From positions 1 to 64,000 of the forward strand of contig JAQGIC010000034.1 in NCBI GenBank assembly GCA_028288725.1: DNA of 64,000 nucleotides, given 5' to 3'. Below, one piece after another: positions 1 to 7,652 of this stretch. The notes beneath the pieces are model-generated. The model had not been told where the DNA came from. It did no database searches and saw nothing but the letters and a program-made list of their open reading frames with translations. The stretch is from Rhodospirillales bacterium (GTDB lineage Bacteria; Pseudomonadota; Alphaproteobacteria; ATCC43930; CGMCC-115725). The position numbers were made by a program, and so were the translations under genes. How positions within the stretch are numbered: the stretch's first letter is position 1; every line of letters begins with the position of its first letter.

Positions 1-335
1 AAACGGAGACGTCCGAGCGTGATATTCGGCCGCGCGTCACCTCTGCTTGAGATCGTCTTGCGAAAGACCGTCCGCTCTTGTTGCCATGACGGCCAGCGCC
101 GATCCGATCCGGTCCGATTCAAAGAAAACGGCATCTCCAGCCGGGTTTTCAAAGTTAATCCCATCGAATGCTATCCATTCACTCGATCTTAACTTCACCA
201 CCCTAATCTCTGCGTGTCCTCTCTCGAAACCCTAAGAGATGACATGCCAACGAGTATATTGATATTTCCACATTACCTTTGGTGGTGGATCTCAGATCAA
301 CACGAACATTTGGGCGGCGAGCAAGAACCTTAACC
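1..335. other. Leading stretch without a convincing gene
   Basis: No frame here has the codon bias of the neighbouring genes or a recognisable motif. The stretch is less GC-rich than the rest of the window. It probably holds the promoter region of the small gene that starts at 336 and possibly the end of a feature lying outside the window. I see no hairpin or repeat that I can defend. Confidence 0.4.
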
Positions 336-527
336 ATGCCTATCTTCACGTTGGTATATTTCGACCGTTTCGGAAAAGTCGCCGCGACGGAAGAGTTCGA
401 CGCATCCAGCGATGGCGCCGCACGCAAGCTGGCCGAGGGGCGCGACTGGTCGGGTTCCTATGAAATCAGATCCGGTCCCAGAACTGTGTATGCCCACGTC
501 GGGCCGCGTCAGATCGCGGGCCGATAA
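336..527 (+). CDS. Small hypothetical protein (63 aa)
   Basis: A 63-residue protein beginning MPIFTLVYFDRFG. It looks like a compact alpha/beta protein: an N-terminal beta-strand, an aspartate/serine/alanine-rich helix (about residues 22-34), then a tyrosine-containing strand pair. The frame can be extended upstream to 279, but that extension is arginine-rich and unlike a protein start, so the ATG at 336 is preferred. No family is recognised and no membrane segment or cysteine is present. It is convergent with the cytochrome gene that ends at 554. Coding status is likely but not certain. Confidence 0.5.
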   Translation: MPIFTLVYFDRFGKVAATEEFDASSDGAARKLAEGRDWSGSYEIRSGPRTVYAHVGPRQIAGR

Positions 528-553
528 GAGGCTGGAAATGGTGGCCAGAACGT

Positions 554-1414
554 CTACCGGGTTTCCCTGAGCGGCGGCAGTGTCAGCAAATAGGCGGCGA
601 TCGCATCCCGATCGGCGTCGCTGAGATATTTCAAGCCATCCTCGACCGCTTCGCGCATAGCGCCTTTCACTTTACTTTCCTCCGGCGTCATTCCGGTCTT
701 CAGCAATGTCGCGATGTCGCCTCGGTCCCATTTGCCGATGCCCGTCGCCTCGTCCGGGGTGATGTTGGGCACCGGCTTGCCGTCCGGGCCATCCTTGGTG
801 CCCGAGAGCGCGAGGCTGGATCTGAGGCCCCCCAGCCGGTTGCGCGGCGTATGGCATTCGCCGCAATGCGCGAGCGACGTCACCAGATAGGCACCGCGCT
901 GGACCGTCCCGTCCTGCGCCGGCTCCGGCCGGAACGGGCCCTGGGAAAAGAACAGCAATTTCCAGCCGGCCTGAAGGAACCGCCACGAAAATGGAAACGC
1001 GACATCATGCGGCCGGTTCGGCCGATGCACCGGCGGGCGCGAAAAAAGATAGGCTTTGATCGCCAGCGCGTCCGCGTCGGTGACGCCGGTGAAGCTGGTG
1101 TAGGGGAAGACCGGGAAGTAGTTGGCGCCGTCCGGGCGGATGCCCTGGCGGAGCGCGCGCAGGAATTGGGCATCCGTCCAGGCGCCGATGCCGGTTTCCC
1201 GATCGGGCGTGATATTGGGCGTGTAGAACGTGCCGAACGGGGTGGCGAGCGCACGACCGCCGGCCATCTCCGCGTTGCCGGGGACGGTATGACAGGAGAA
1301 GCAGCCGCCGGCGCGGGTGAGATATTCGCCACGCGCCACCAAGTCCGATTGGGCGGCCGCCGGGGTAGCCCCCAGCGCTCCCACCAGCAAGAACAGCGAT
1401 AAGCGCAATTTCAT
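554..1414 (-). CDS. Dihaem c-type cytochrome (periplasmic)
   Basis: A 286-residue protein with a cleavable signal peptide (residues 1 to about 22, ending AAAQ) and two haem-attachment motifs: CFSCH at 38-42 and CGECH at 184-188. Two cytochrome c domains of about 100 residues each follow the pattern of the dihaem cytochrome c subunits that serve alcohol, aldehyde or thiosulfate/sulfite dehydrogenases. The repeated TPNITPD and TGIG segments in each half are typical of that group. It would carry electrons in the periplasm from a dehydrogenase to the respiratory chain. Its start overlaps the stop of the upstream cytochrome c' gene by 4 bases, so the two are probably cotranscribed. No dehydrogenase partner gene is visible in the window. 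Confidence 0.88.
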   Translation of the reverse strand: MKLRLSLFLLVGALGATPAAAQSDLVARGEYLTRAGGCFSCHTVPGNAEMAGGRALATPFGTFYTPNITPDRETGIGAWTDAQFLRALRQGIRPDGANYFPVFPYTSFTGVTDADALAIKAYLFSRPPVHRPNRPHDVAFPFSWRFLQAGWKLLFFSQGPFRPEPAQDGTVQRGAYLVTSLAHCGECHTPRNRLGGLRSSLALSGTKDGPDGKPVPNITPDEATGIGKWDRGDIATLLKTGMTPEESKVKGAMREAVEDGLKYLSDADRDAIAAYLLTLPPLRETR

Positions 1415-1872
1415 TCTTCCTGGCGGAACTGGGAATGGCAGGCCTCGCAGGAGTCGCTCAAGCTCTTGTAGGACGCGGCGATAGCCGCCTTGTCGCCGCC
1501 GCGCACAACCGGCAACAGTGCCGTCGCGTCGGCGCGGACGGCAGCGGCGAGAGCCGCGGATTTGGCGGGGTCGGCGAGCAGTTGCCGCTTCATCTTGCTG
1601 TCCGGAACGTCCGACCCCGGCGGGAACAGCGTGTCGAGCGCGGCCGTCAGGTCGACCAGCGCCTCGGCGGCGGTGACCGTGTCGGGGCCGTAGGCGGCGC
1701 GGCCCTTCACCACGCGGCCGACGCCAAGATAGAAATTGGCGCCCAGCTGCTTCATGACGTCGCGACGATGTTCAAACGCGGTCTGGCCGGGTGAGGCCGC
1801 GGCGACCAGAGCCGCCGTCGTCAGAATGCCGGCGATGCTCCACGCCAGACGGTGTTTGATCGGATGCCGCAT
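1411..1872 (-). CDS. Cytochrome c' family protein
   Basis: A 153-residue protein with an N-terminal signal segment (basic start, hydrophobic core about residues 10-27) and a single haem-binding CEACH at 142-146, six residues from the C-terminal tail. A four-helix body with one C-terminal CxxCH is the signature of cytochrome c' and related cytochrome c-556 proteins, which bind NO or CO or act as electron carriers in the periplasm. It is first in a two-gene unit with the dihaem cytochrome that follows, with a 4-base ATGA-type overlap. The pairing suggests a shared electron-transfer role, but which donor they serve cannot be read from the sequence. Confidence 0.85.
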   Translation of the reverse strand: MRHPIKHRLAWSIAGILTTAALVAAASPGQTAFEHRRDVMKQLGANFYLGVGRVVKGRAAYGPDTVTAAEALVDLTAALDTLFPPGSDVPDSKMKRQLLADPAKSAALAAAVRADATALLPVVRGGDKAAIAASYKSLSDSCEACHSQFRQEE

Positions 1873-1979
1873 GAACTCTCCCTCGGGGCACGGCCGCGTT
1901 GCGGTTCGGTGCCGGGAATTATCGAGGGGGATAGGGGTTTATTCCGTCGCTCTCCGATATTTGTCCTCCTTGGCGGTGC

Positions 1980-2672
1980 TCAGGCCTTGCGGAACAGATT
2001 GATCCGCGTCGGCTGATAGAAGCGGTAGCCGTCGGCGGTCGCTTCGGCCGAGGTTTCGAAGGCCTGGCGCAACGAGGCGCGATGCTGGGCGACGATCGCA
2101 GACCGGGCCGGATCGACCGCGATCATGCGGGCTTCGAACGTCTCGAAATCCTTGAAGGCGAGGGGATTGCGATAGGTTTCCTCGGCCGTCGCGATCAACC
2201 CCTGGGCGCCGGCGCGGACCAGCGCCTCATAGGCTTTCGCCCGGACATGGGTTTCGTCCTCGATCAGACGGGTCAGTTCGAAATAACGGCCGGCGGCGAT
2301 CGGCTCCAGCACGAACAGAATCCCGTCCTGGACCAGGACCCGGGCCGCTTCGCCCAAAGCCGCCTCCAGCCAGGCGCTCGGCACATGGTGCAGGCTGTTG
2401 AAGAACAGCACCATGTCGACCGAGCCGTCGTCCAGCGGCAGCGCTTCGGCGCGGCCCTCCAGATAGCGCTCGCCGGCAACGCTCGGGATTGCCAGGGCGG
2501 GGGCCAGCGCCCGGGCGTCGATCTCGACGCCGGTGACGATCGCGCCGCGCCGGGCAAGCGCGCGCGCCAGGGCGCCGTCGCCGCAGCCGACATCGACGAT
2601 CCGCCGGCCTTCGACCGGGACGAGGGCGCCGAGCCGGTCGAGATGCTTGGCGATGGGGAGCTGCTCGGACAT
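1980..2672 (-). CDS. Class I SAM-dependent methyltransferase
   Basis: A 230-residue protein with the glycine-rich SAM-binding motif I, VDVGCGDGA, at about 26-34, an acidic residue at the end of strand 2 (VTGVEID), and the motif LFFNSLHHVP that marks the Methyltransf_11/25 family. The substrate is unknown. Its ATG directly follows the TAG stop of the TRAP large-permease gene with no bases between, so it is probably translationally coupled as the last gene of the dicarboxylate operon. That position suggests, but does not prove, that it acts on an acid or CoA-derived metabolite of that pathway. A carboxyl methyltransferase of the trans-aconitate type is one possibility. A general small-molecule or quinone methyltransferase is the alternative. 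Confidence 0.85.
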   Translation of the reverse strand: MSEQLPIAKHLDRLGALVPVEGRRIVDVGCGDGALARALARRGAIVTGVEIDARALAPALAIPSVAGERYLEGRAEALPLDDGSVDMVLFFNSLHHVPSAWLEAALGEAARVLVQDGILFVLEPIAAGRYFELTRLIEDETHVRAKAYEALVRAGAQGLIATAEETYRNPLAFKDFETFEARMIAVDPARSAIVAQHRASLRQAFETSAEATADGYRFYQPTRINLFRKA

Positions 2673-3953
2673 CTACATTCCCAGGCGATGAGGAAGCCAG
2701 ACCGAGATGGTCGGCACGTAGCTGATGAGGGCCAGGAACATCAGCATGACGACGAGCCAGGGCAGGACCGCCACGGTCAGTTCCGAGATGCCCATGCGGG
2801 CGATGCCGGAGGCCACATAGAGGTTGAGGCCGACCGGGGGATGGCACAATCCCACCTCCATATTGACCGCCATCAGGATGCCGAAATGGATCGGATCGAC
2901 GCCGAGGCTGGTGGCGATCGGAAACAGGATCGGCGCCATGATCAGCAGGATCGAGGTCGGCTCCATGACGTTGCCGGCAGCGAGCAGCACGATATTGACC
3001 ACGAATAGGAAGGTCCAGACGTTGAAATGCTGCGCCACGATCCAGGCGGCCATGGATTGCGGAATATGCTCGTTGGTCATCATGAACGAGAACAGCACCG
3101 CGTTGGTGATGATGTAGAGCAGCATGGCGCTGGTGTTCGCAGCGCTCAGCAGCACCTTTGGGACGTCCCTCAGCGGCAGATCGCGATAGACGAAGACCGC
3201 GATGACGAAGGCATAGACCGCGGCGACCGCGGCCGCCTCGGTCGGCGTGAAGAGGCCGCCATAGATGCCGCCCATGACGATGACGATCAGAAACAGCCCC
3301 CAGACGGACTCGCGGAAGGCGCGCCAGCGCTGGGCCCAGGTCGATCGCGCCATGCGTGGGTAGCCGCGCCGCCAGGCGATCACCAGGGTCAGGCAGATCA
3401 TGAGGGATGCCAGCAACAGGCCGGGCATGACGCCGGCCATGAACAGCGCGCCGATCGAGGTGTTGGTCGAAACGCCGAACAGCACCAGGATGACCGAGGG
3501 CGGCAACAGGATGCCGAGCGCGCCCGACGTGGTGATGACGCCGGCGCCGAAGCGTTTCGGATAGCCCTGCTCGACCATGGCCGGCAGGATGATGGAGCCG
3601 ATCGCCACCACGGTCGCGACGCTCGATCCCGACACGGCGGCGAACAGGGCGGAGGCCGCGACGCCGGCCAGCCCCAGCCCGCCCGGCCAATGGCCGATCA
3701 GCGACGAGGTGAACGCGATCATGCGGCGCGCCACCCCGCCGCGGGTCAGGAAGGTCCCGGCCAGGATGAAGAACGGGATCGCCATGATCGAGAAATTGTC
3801 GAGGCCGGTGAACAGCTTTAGCCCGACGCTCTCGATCGGCACCGTGGTCATGGTGAACATGAAGGAGAGCACGGTCAGGCCGAGCGCGATCGAGATCGGC
3901 ATGCCGGTCAGCATCAGCGCCGCCAGGATGCCGAAGATCAGGGCGGCGCTCAT
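2673..3953 (-). CDS. dctM: TRAP transporter large permease subunit (DctM family)
   Basis: A 426-residue, highly hydrophobic protein with about 12 predicted membrane segments, the normal length and layout of the DctM transport subunit. The stretch PFFILAGTFLTRGGVA near residue 60 is characteristic of the family, as is the conserved C-terminal segment PVGLNLYVASGIA. It forms the ion-coupled translocation channel in the inner membrane with the small permease and receives substrate from the periplasmic DctP protein. Its start overlaps the stop of the small-permease gene by 4 bases and its stop abuts the methyltransferase start. The upstream catabolic genes point to a C4/C5 dicarboxylate such as itaconate or mesaconate, although that substrate is inferred. 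Confidence 0.93.
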   Translation of the reverse strand: MSAALIFGILAALMLTGMPISIALGLTVLSFMFTMTTVPIESVGLKLFTGLDNFSIMAIPFFILAGTFLTRGGVARRMIAFTSSLIGHWPGGLGLAGVAASALFAAVSGSSVATVVAIGSIILPAMVEQGYPKRFGAGVITTSGALGILLPPSVILVLFGVSTNTSIGALFMAGVMPGLLLASLMICLTLVIAWRRGYPRMARSTWAQRWRAFRESVWGLFLIVIVMGGIYGGLFTPTEAAAVAAVYAFVIAVFVYRDLPLRDVPKVLLSAANTSAMLLYIITNAVLFSFMMTNEHIPQSMAAWIVAQHFNVWTFLFVVNIVLLAAGNVMEPTSILLIMAPILFPIATSLGVDPIHFGILMAVNMEVGLCHPPVGLNLYVASGIARMGISELTVAVLPWLVVMLMFLALISYVPTISVWLPHRLGM

Positions 3954-4516
3954 GACGGCGACCCCATTTCGAGCTTCTGTCCCTCCAGCCCCTCGACATG
4001 GCCGGCGTCATGATGCGGCACCTCGCCGGTGCGCCAGAAATGGACCGCGACCTGCACGAAACGGAAGCACATCAGATAGGAGCCGAGCGGGATGCACAGA
4101 TAGACGATCCAGCTGGGCCACTCCAGGTCCGGCGTGGTCTGATCGGTGCCCATCAGGCCATAGACGAACTTGGCGCCCATGGTGCCGATCACCGCGGTGA
4201 ACAGCACGCCGCACATCAGGCCGAACAGGATGACGGCCTTTTGCCGGCCGGGCCGCAGCCGCTTCACCAGCACGTCGACCCCGACATGGATGCCGGTACG
4301 CACGCCATAGGCGGCGCCGAACTTGGCCATCCAGATGAACATGAAGATGCAGAGTTCCTGCGCCCAGCCCATGTCGAACCGGCTGGCGATCGGATAGAGC
4401 AGCGGAAAGCCCGCCGCATAGCGCAGAACCACGGACAGGAAGATGATCAGCGTGGCCCCGCCGATCAGGGTGGCAATCAAGGTTTCTTCGAGCCGATCGA
4501 GAATCCGAAGCAGCAT
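3950..4516 (-). CDS. dctQ: TRAP transporter small permease subunit (DctQ family)
   Basis: A 188-residue membrane protein with four predicted transmembrane helices and the family motif around FMFIWMAKFGAAYGVRTG, followed by HVGVDVLV. It is the small subunit that pairs with the DctM-type permease and helps couple it to the binding protein. The C-terminal tail from about residue 168 is hydrophilic and somewhat longer than usual. It lies between the binding-protein and large-permease genes in the standard P-Q-M order, with about 77 bases separating it from the binding-protein gene upstream. Confidence 0.9.
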   Translation of the reverse strand: MLLRILDRLEETLIATLIGGATLIIFLSVVLRYAAGFPLLYPIASRFDMGWAQELCIFMFIWMAKFGAAYGVRTGIHVGVDVLVKRLRPGRQKAVILFGLMCGVLFTAVIGTMGAKFVYGLMGTDQTTPDLEWPSWIVYLCIPLGSYLMCFRFVQVAVHFWRTGEVPHHDAGHVEGLEGQKLEMGSPS

Positions 4517-4593
4517 CTGGCTTCCTCTCCGTCTTAAGCCGAAAGCACGAACGTCCCGAGGCCGCCGAGCGGCCTCGGGAAGGAGAGGGGGTA

Positions 4594-5595
4594 TCAGTTG
4601 CCGCCGGCGGTCGCCTGCCGGAACGCGTCGATCGTTTCCTTGCCGATGCGCGCGGTCATCTCGGTCGCCACCGGCTCGAGCGCCTTGCGCCAGGCGGCCG
4701 TCTGCTCGGGCGTGAGCTCGATGAAGGTGATCTTGCCCGATGCCTTCATCGCGGCCAGCGCGTCGTCGTTTTCCTTCTGCGACAGATCATTGGCATAGGC
4801 CGTCGCCTCCACCATCGCCTTATCGAGCTGGCTCCGGATATCGGCCGGCAGCCCGTCCCAGAACTTCTTGTTCACGATGACCGCATAGCCGATATAGCCG
4901 TGATTGCTGAGCGTGGCGTATTTCTGCACTTCGAAATGCTTCTGCGACCACATGTTCGACGGCGTATTTTCCGACCCGTCGACCACGCCGGTCTGCATGG
5001 CCTGATAGACGTCGGAGAAGGCCATGACCTGGGGCTGCGCGCCCAACGCCTTGAACTGGGCCTCCAGCACCTTGGAGGACTGGATGCGCATCTTCAGGCC
5101 CTGGAAATCGGCCGGCAGGCGCAGCGGCTTGTTGGCGCTCATGATCTTGAAGCCGTTGTCCCAGTAGGCCAGGCCGGTAATGCCCTTGGATTCCAGCTTC
5201 TGGAACAGACTCTTGCCCAGCGCGCCATCGGTCACGCGCCGGAGGGCGGCCTTGTCGGGCACGATATAGGGCAGGTCGAACACCTCGAACTCCTTGGCAC
5301 CCAAGGGGCCGAACTTGGCGAGCGACGGCGCCAGCATCTGCACGGCACCCAGTTGCAACGCCTCGACCTCTTCCTTGTCCTTGTAGAGCTGGGAGTTCGG
5401 ATAGACCTCGATCCTGACCTTGCCGTTGGTATATTTCTCGGCCAGTTCCTTGAACTTGTCGGCGCCCTTGCCCTTGGGCGTGTCGGGCGCCACGACATGG
5501 CTGAACTTGATCACGATCGGATCGTCGGCCCGGGCCGGACCGGCGACCAGTGCCGCCACTGCGACGAACATGCTTGCTGCCAGAAAAAGCTTCAT
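4594..5595 (-). CDS. dctP: TRAP transporter solute-binding protein (DctP family)
   Basis: A 333-residue periplasmic protein with a clear signal peptide (residues 1-23, ending GPARA) and the DctP-family sequence IVIKFSHVVAPDTPKGKGA at the mature N-terminus. Later landmarks are the family segments MRIQSSKVLEAQFKALGA, which includes the arginine that usually salt-bridges a substrate carboxylate, and QTGVVDGSENTP. The start at 5595 is preferred over a longer in-frame ATG at 5703 because it begins the signal peptide and is preceded by a strong GGGAGGAA ribosome site. The 56-base gap to the hydratase gene upstream is one of the two larger gaps in the run and could host extra control. It would bind the dicarboxylate used by the operon. 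Confidence 0.93.
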   Translation of the reverse strand: MKLFLAASMFVAVAALVAGPARADDPIVIKFSHVVAPDTPKGKGADKFKELAEKYTNGKVRIEVYPNSQLYKDKEEVEALQLGAVQMLAPSLAKFGPLGAKEFEVFDLPYIVPDKAALRRVTDGALGKSLFQKLESKGITGLAYWDNGFKIMSANKPLRLPADFQGLKMRIQSSKVLEAQFKALGAQPQVMAFSDVYQAMQTGVVDGSENTPSNMWSQKHFEVQKYATLSNHGYIGYAVIVNKKFWDGLPADIRSQLDKAMVEATAYANDLSQKENDDALAAMKASGKITFIELTPEQTAAWRKALEPVATEMTARIGKETIDAFRQATAGGN

Positions 5596-5651
5596 GGGTT
5601 CCTCCCTCAAGTTTTGACGATAAATTATTGTTTTCGTTAAATATTTTTCAG

Positions 5652-6488
5652 TTAGAGGGCTTCCGCCTCCATACAGATCTGGCCCGTCGCACTCTCCGTC
5701 CAACAGCGAATGCCGCCTTCCGCCCCGCGCACCGCCCGAACCGAGAAGCGCTGGCCGGAAATCAGCGGCGACAGGCCACGATAGCGGAACGAGGCGGGCA
5801 CCGCACCGCCCAGTTCGGCCGCGAGATTGAACATCAGGCTCGCCTGCATCGGCCCGTGAACGACCAGTCCCGGATAGCCCTCGACGCCGGTGACATAGGG
5901 CTGATCATAGTGGATCCGGTGCCCGTTGAAGGTCATCGCCGAGTAGCGGAACAGCAGGGTCGGCGTCGCCTGGACCTGCCAGCTCAGATCGGCCCGACGC
6001 GGTTCCATCGCCGCTGGCGGCTTGGCCGCGGCGTCGGTGGCGCCGCGATAGACGATATCGTGCCGCTCGGTCAGCGCCACGCCGCGGGAGGTCGAATATT
6101 CATGATCGACCGACACGAAGCACAGGGTGCCGGTGCGGCCTTGCTTGACCACGATGTCGGCGATAACGGAGCGCCGTGTGACCGTGTCCCCGACCCGCAG
6201 GGCGGCCCTGGTGGTCACGCTGCCGCCGGCCCACATCCGGCGCGGCAGCGGCACCGGCGGCAGGAATTCGCCCTTGGCGGGATGGCCGTCGGCGCCGAGC
6301 TCGCCCATCGGCGATATCGACGGCGACAGGCACCAATGCAGGGCCAGCGGCGCGTCGCCCGGAGGCACGGGTGCCAGCGTCGGACCCAGGGTCGCGTCAT
6401 ATTCGGCGACCAAGCGCGGCGTCACGATATCCTGGGATTCGGCCGAGCGTCCGATCCAGGCTTTGAGGCCCGGCAGATCGAGTTCCAT
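5652..6488 (-). CDS. HTD2/MaoC-type hydratase, probable itaconyl-CoA or mesaconyl-C4-CoA hydratase
   Basis: A 278-residue double hot-dog protein: a FAS1-like dehydratase N-terminal half and a MaoC-like C-terminal half. The catalytic-type motif NGHRIHYD lies at 188-195, and GLVVHGPMQ follows at 207-215. The length and both halves match the family containing itaconyl-CoA hydratase (Ich) and mesaconyl-C4-CoA hydratase (Meh). Both produce (S)-citramalyl-CoA. The adjoining CoA-transferase, acyl-CoA dehydrogenase and TRAP genes support such a role. It is separated by 12 bases from the acyl-CoA dehydrogenase upstream. The exact acyl-CoA cannot be fixed from the sequence; a related hydroxyacyl-thioester dehydratase is the alternative. 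Confidence 0.82.
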   Translation of the reverse strand: MELDLPGLKAWIGRSAESQDIVTPRLVAEYDATLGPTLAPVPPGDAPLALHWCLSPSISPMGELGADGHPAKGEFLPPVPLPRRMWAGGSVTTRAALRVGDTVTRRSVIADIVVKQGRTGTLCFVSVDHEYSTSRGVALTERHDIVYRGATDAAAKPPAAMEPRRADLSWQVQATPTLLFRYSAMTFNGHRIHYDQPYVTGVEGYPGLVVHGPMQASLMFNLAAELGGAVPASFRYRGLSPLISGQRFSVRAVRGAEGGIRCWTESATGQICMEAEAL

Positions 6489-6500
6489 GCGCGGCCTCCC

Positions 6501-7652
6501 TCAATAGGACCGGGGCAGGCCAAGCACATGCTCGGCCAGATAGGACAGGATGAGGTTGGTCGAGATCGGCGCCACCTGATAGAGCCGGGTCTCGCGAAAT
6601 TTGCGCTCGACGTCATATTCCTCGGCAAAGCCGAAACCGCCGTGGGTCTGGACGCAGGCGTTCGCCGCCTCGAACGACGCGTCGGCCGCCAGCATCTTGG
6701 CCATGTTGGCCTCCGCCCCCGGATTGGCGCCGGCCTCGTAGAGCCGAAGCGCCTCGCGCACCATCAGTTCGGCGGCGCGCATGTTGGCGTAGGCCTTGGC
6801 GATCGGGAACTGGATGCCCTGGTTGCGGCCGATCGGCCGGTCGAACACGACCCGCTCCTTGGCATAGGCCGACGCCTTGTCGATGAACCATTTGGCATCG
6901 CCGACGCATTCGGACGCGATCAGGATCCGCTCGGCATTCATGCCCGACAGGATATAGCGGAAGCCCTGGCCTTCCTCGCCGATCAGGCTCGCCGCCGGGA
7001 TCGTCATATTGTCGAAGAACACTTCGCAGGAATTGTGATTCATCATGGTGCGGATCGGCCGGATGGTCAGGCCGTGACCGAGCGCCGAGCGCATGTCGAC
7101 GATGAAGGTCGACAGGCCCTCGGTCTTCTTCGCGACCTGGTCGCGCGGAGTGGTTCGGGCGAGCAGCAGCATCAGGTCGGAATATTCGGCCCGGCTGGTC
7201 CAGATCTTTTGGCCGTTCACGACATAATTGTCGCCCTCGCGCCGCGCCGTGGTCCTGAGCGACGTCGTGTCGGTCCCGCTGGTCGGCTCGGTCACGCCGA
7301 ACGCCTGCAGGCGCAGTTCGCCACGGGCAATCGCGGGCAGGTAGGCCGCCTTCTGCGCGTCGCTGCCGTGCCGGAGCACCGTGCCCATGGTGTACATCTG
7401 GGCATGGCAGGCGGCGCCATTGCCGCCGCTGTGCTGGATCGTCTCCAGGATCGCCGCCGCAGCCGAGAGCGGCAGGCCGGCGCCGCCATATTCCTCGGGG
7501 ATCAGGACCGAAAGATAGCCGGCCTCGGTCAAGGCTTGGACGAATTCGGCCGGGTACGCCATGGCGCGGTCGAGCTTGCGCCAATAATCGCCGGAGAAGC
7601 GCGCGCATAGCTTGGCGACGGCGTCGCGGATATCGGCATAGGTTTCGGTCAT
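6501..7652 (-). CDS. Acyl-CoA dehydrogenase family protein
   Basis: A 383-residue flavoprotein of normal acyl-CoA dehydrogenase length. The N-terminal helical domain contains the motif IPEEYGGAGL, the middle beta domain has AFGVTEPTSGTDT followed by GQKIWTSRA, and the C-terminal helical domain has QTHGGFGFAEEYDVERKFRE. FAD-dependent alpha,beta-desaturation of an acyl-CoA is expected, with electrons passing to an electron-transfer flavoprotein not encoded here. It is too short to be the extended methylsuccinyl-CoA dehydrogenase known from the ethylmalonyl-CoA pathway. Its ATG overlaps the fumarase stop by 4 bases. Homologues occur in itaconate clusters, where their substrate is uncertain; oxidation of a saturated C5 dicarboxylyl-CoA is an inference. 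Confidence 0.88.
   Translation of the reverse strand: MTETYADIRDAVAKLCARFSGDYWRKLDRAMAYPAEFVQALTEAGYLSVLIPEEYGGAGLPLSAAAAILETIQHSGGNGAACHAQMYTMGTVLRHGSDAQKAAYLPAIARGELRLQAFGVTEPTSGTDTTSLRTTARREGDNYVVNGQKIWTSRAEYSDLMLLLARTTPRDQVAKKTEGLSTFIVDMRSALGHGLTIRPIRTMMNHNSCEVFFDNMTIPAASLIGEEGQGFRYILSGMNAERILIASECVGDAKWFIDKASAYAKERVVFDRPIGRNQGIQFPIAKAYANMRAAELMVREALRLYEAGANPGAEANMAKMLAADASFEAANACVQTHGGFGFAEEYDVERKFRETRLYQVAPISTNLILSYLAEHVLGLPRSY

Noticed and set aside
47-235. 62-codon frame at the window start
   Set aside because: No domain, no ribosome site, and codon use unlike neighbouring genes.
5550-7610. Long plus-strand open frame opposite the hydratase and acyl-CoA dehydrogenase
   Set aside because: It is the antisense shadow of two genes with clear motifs and lacks any recognisable feature of its own.
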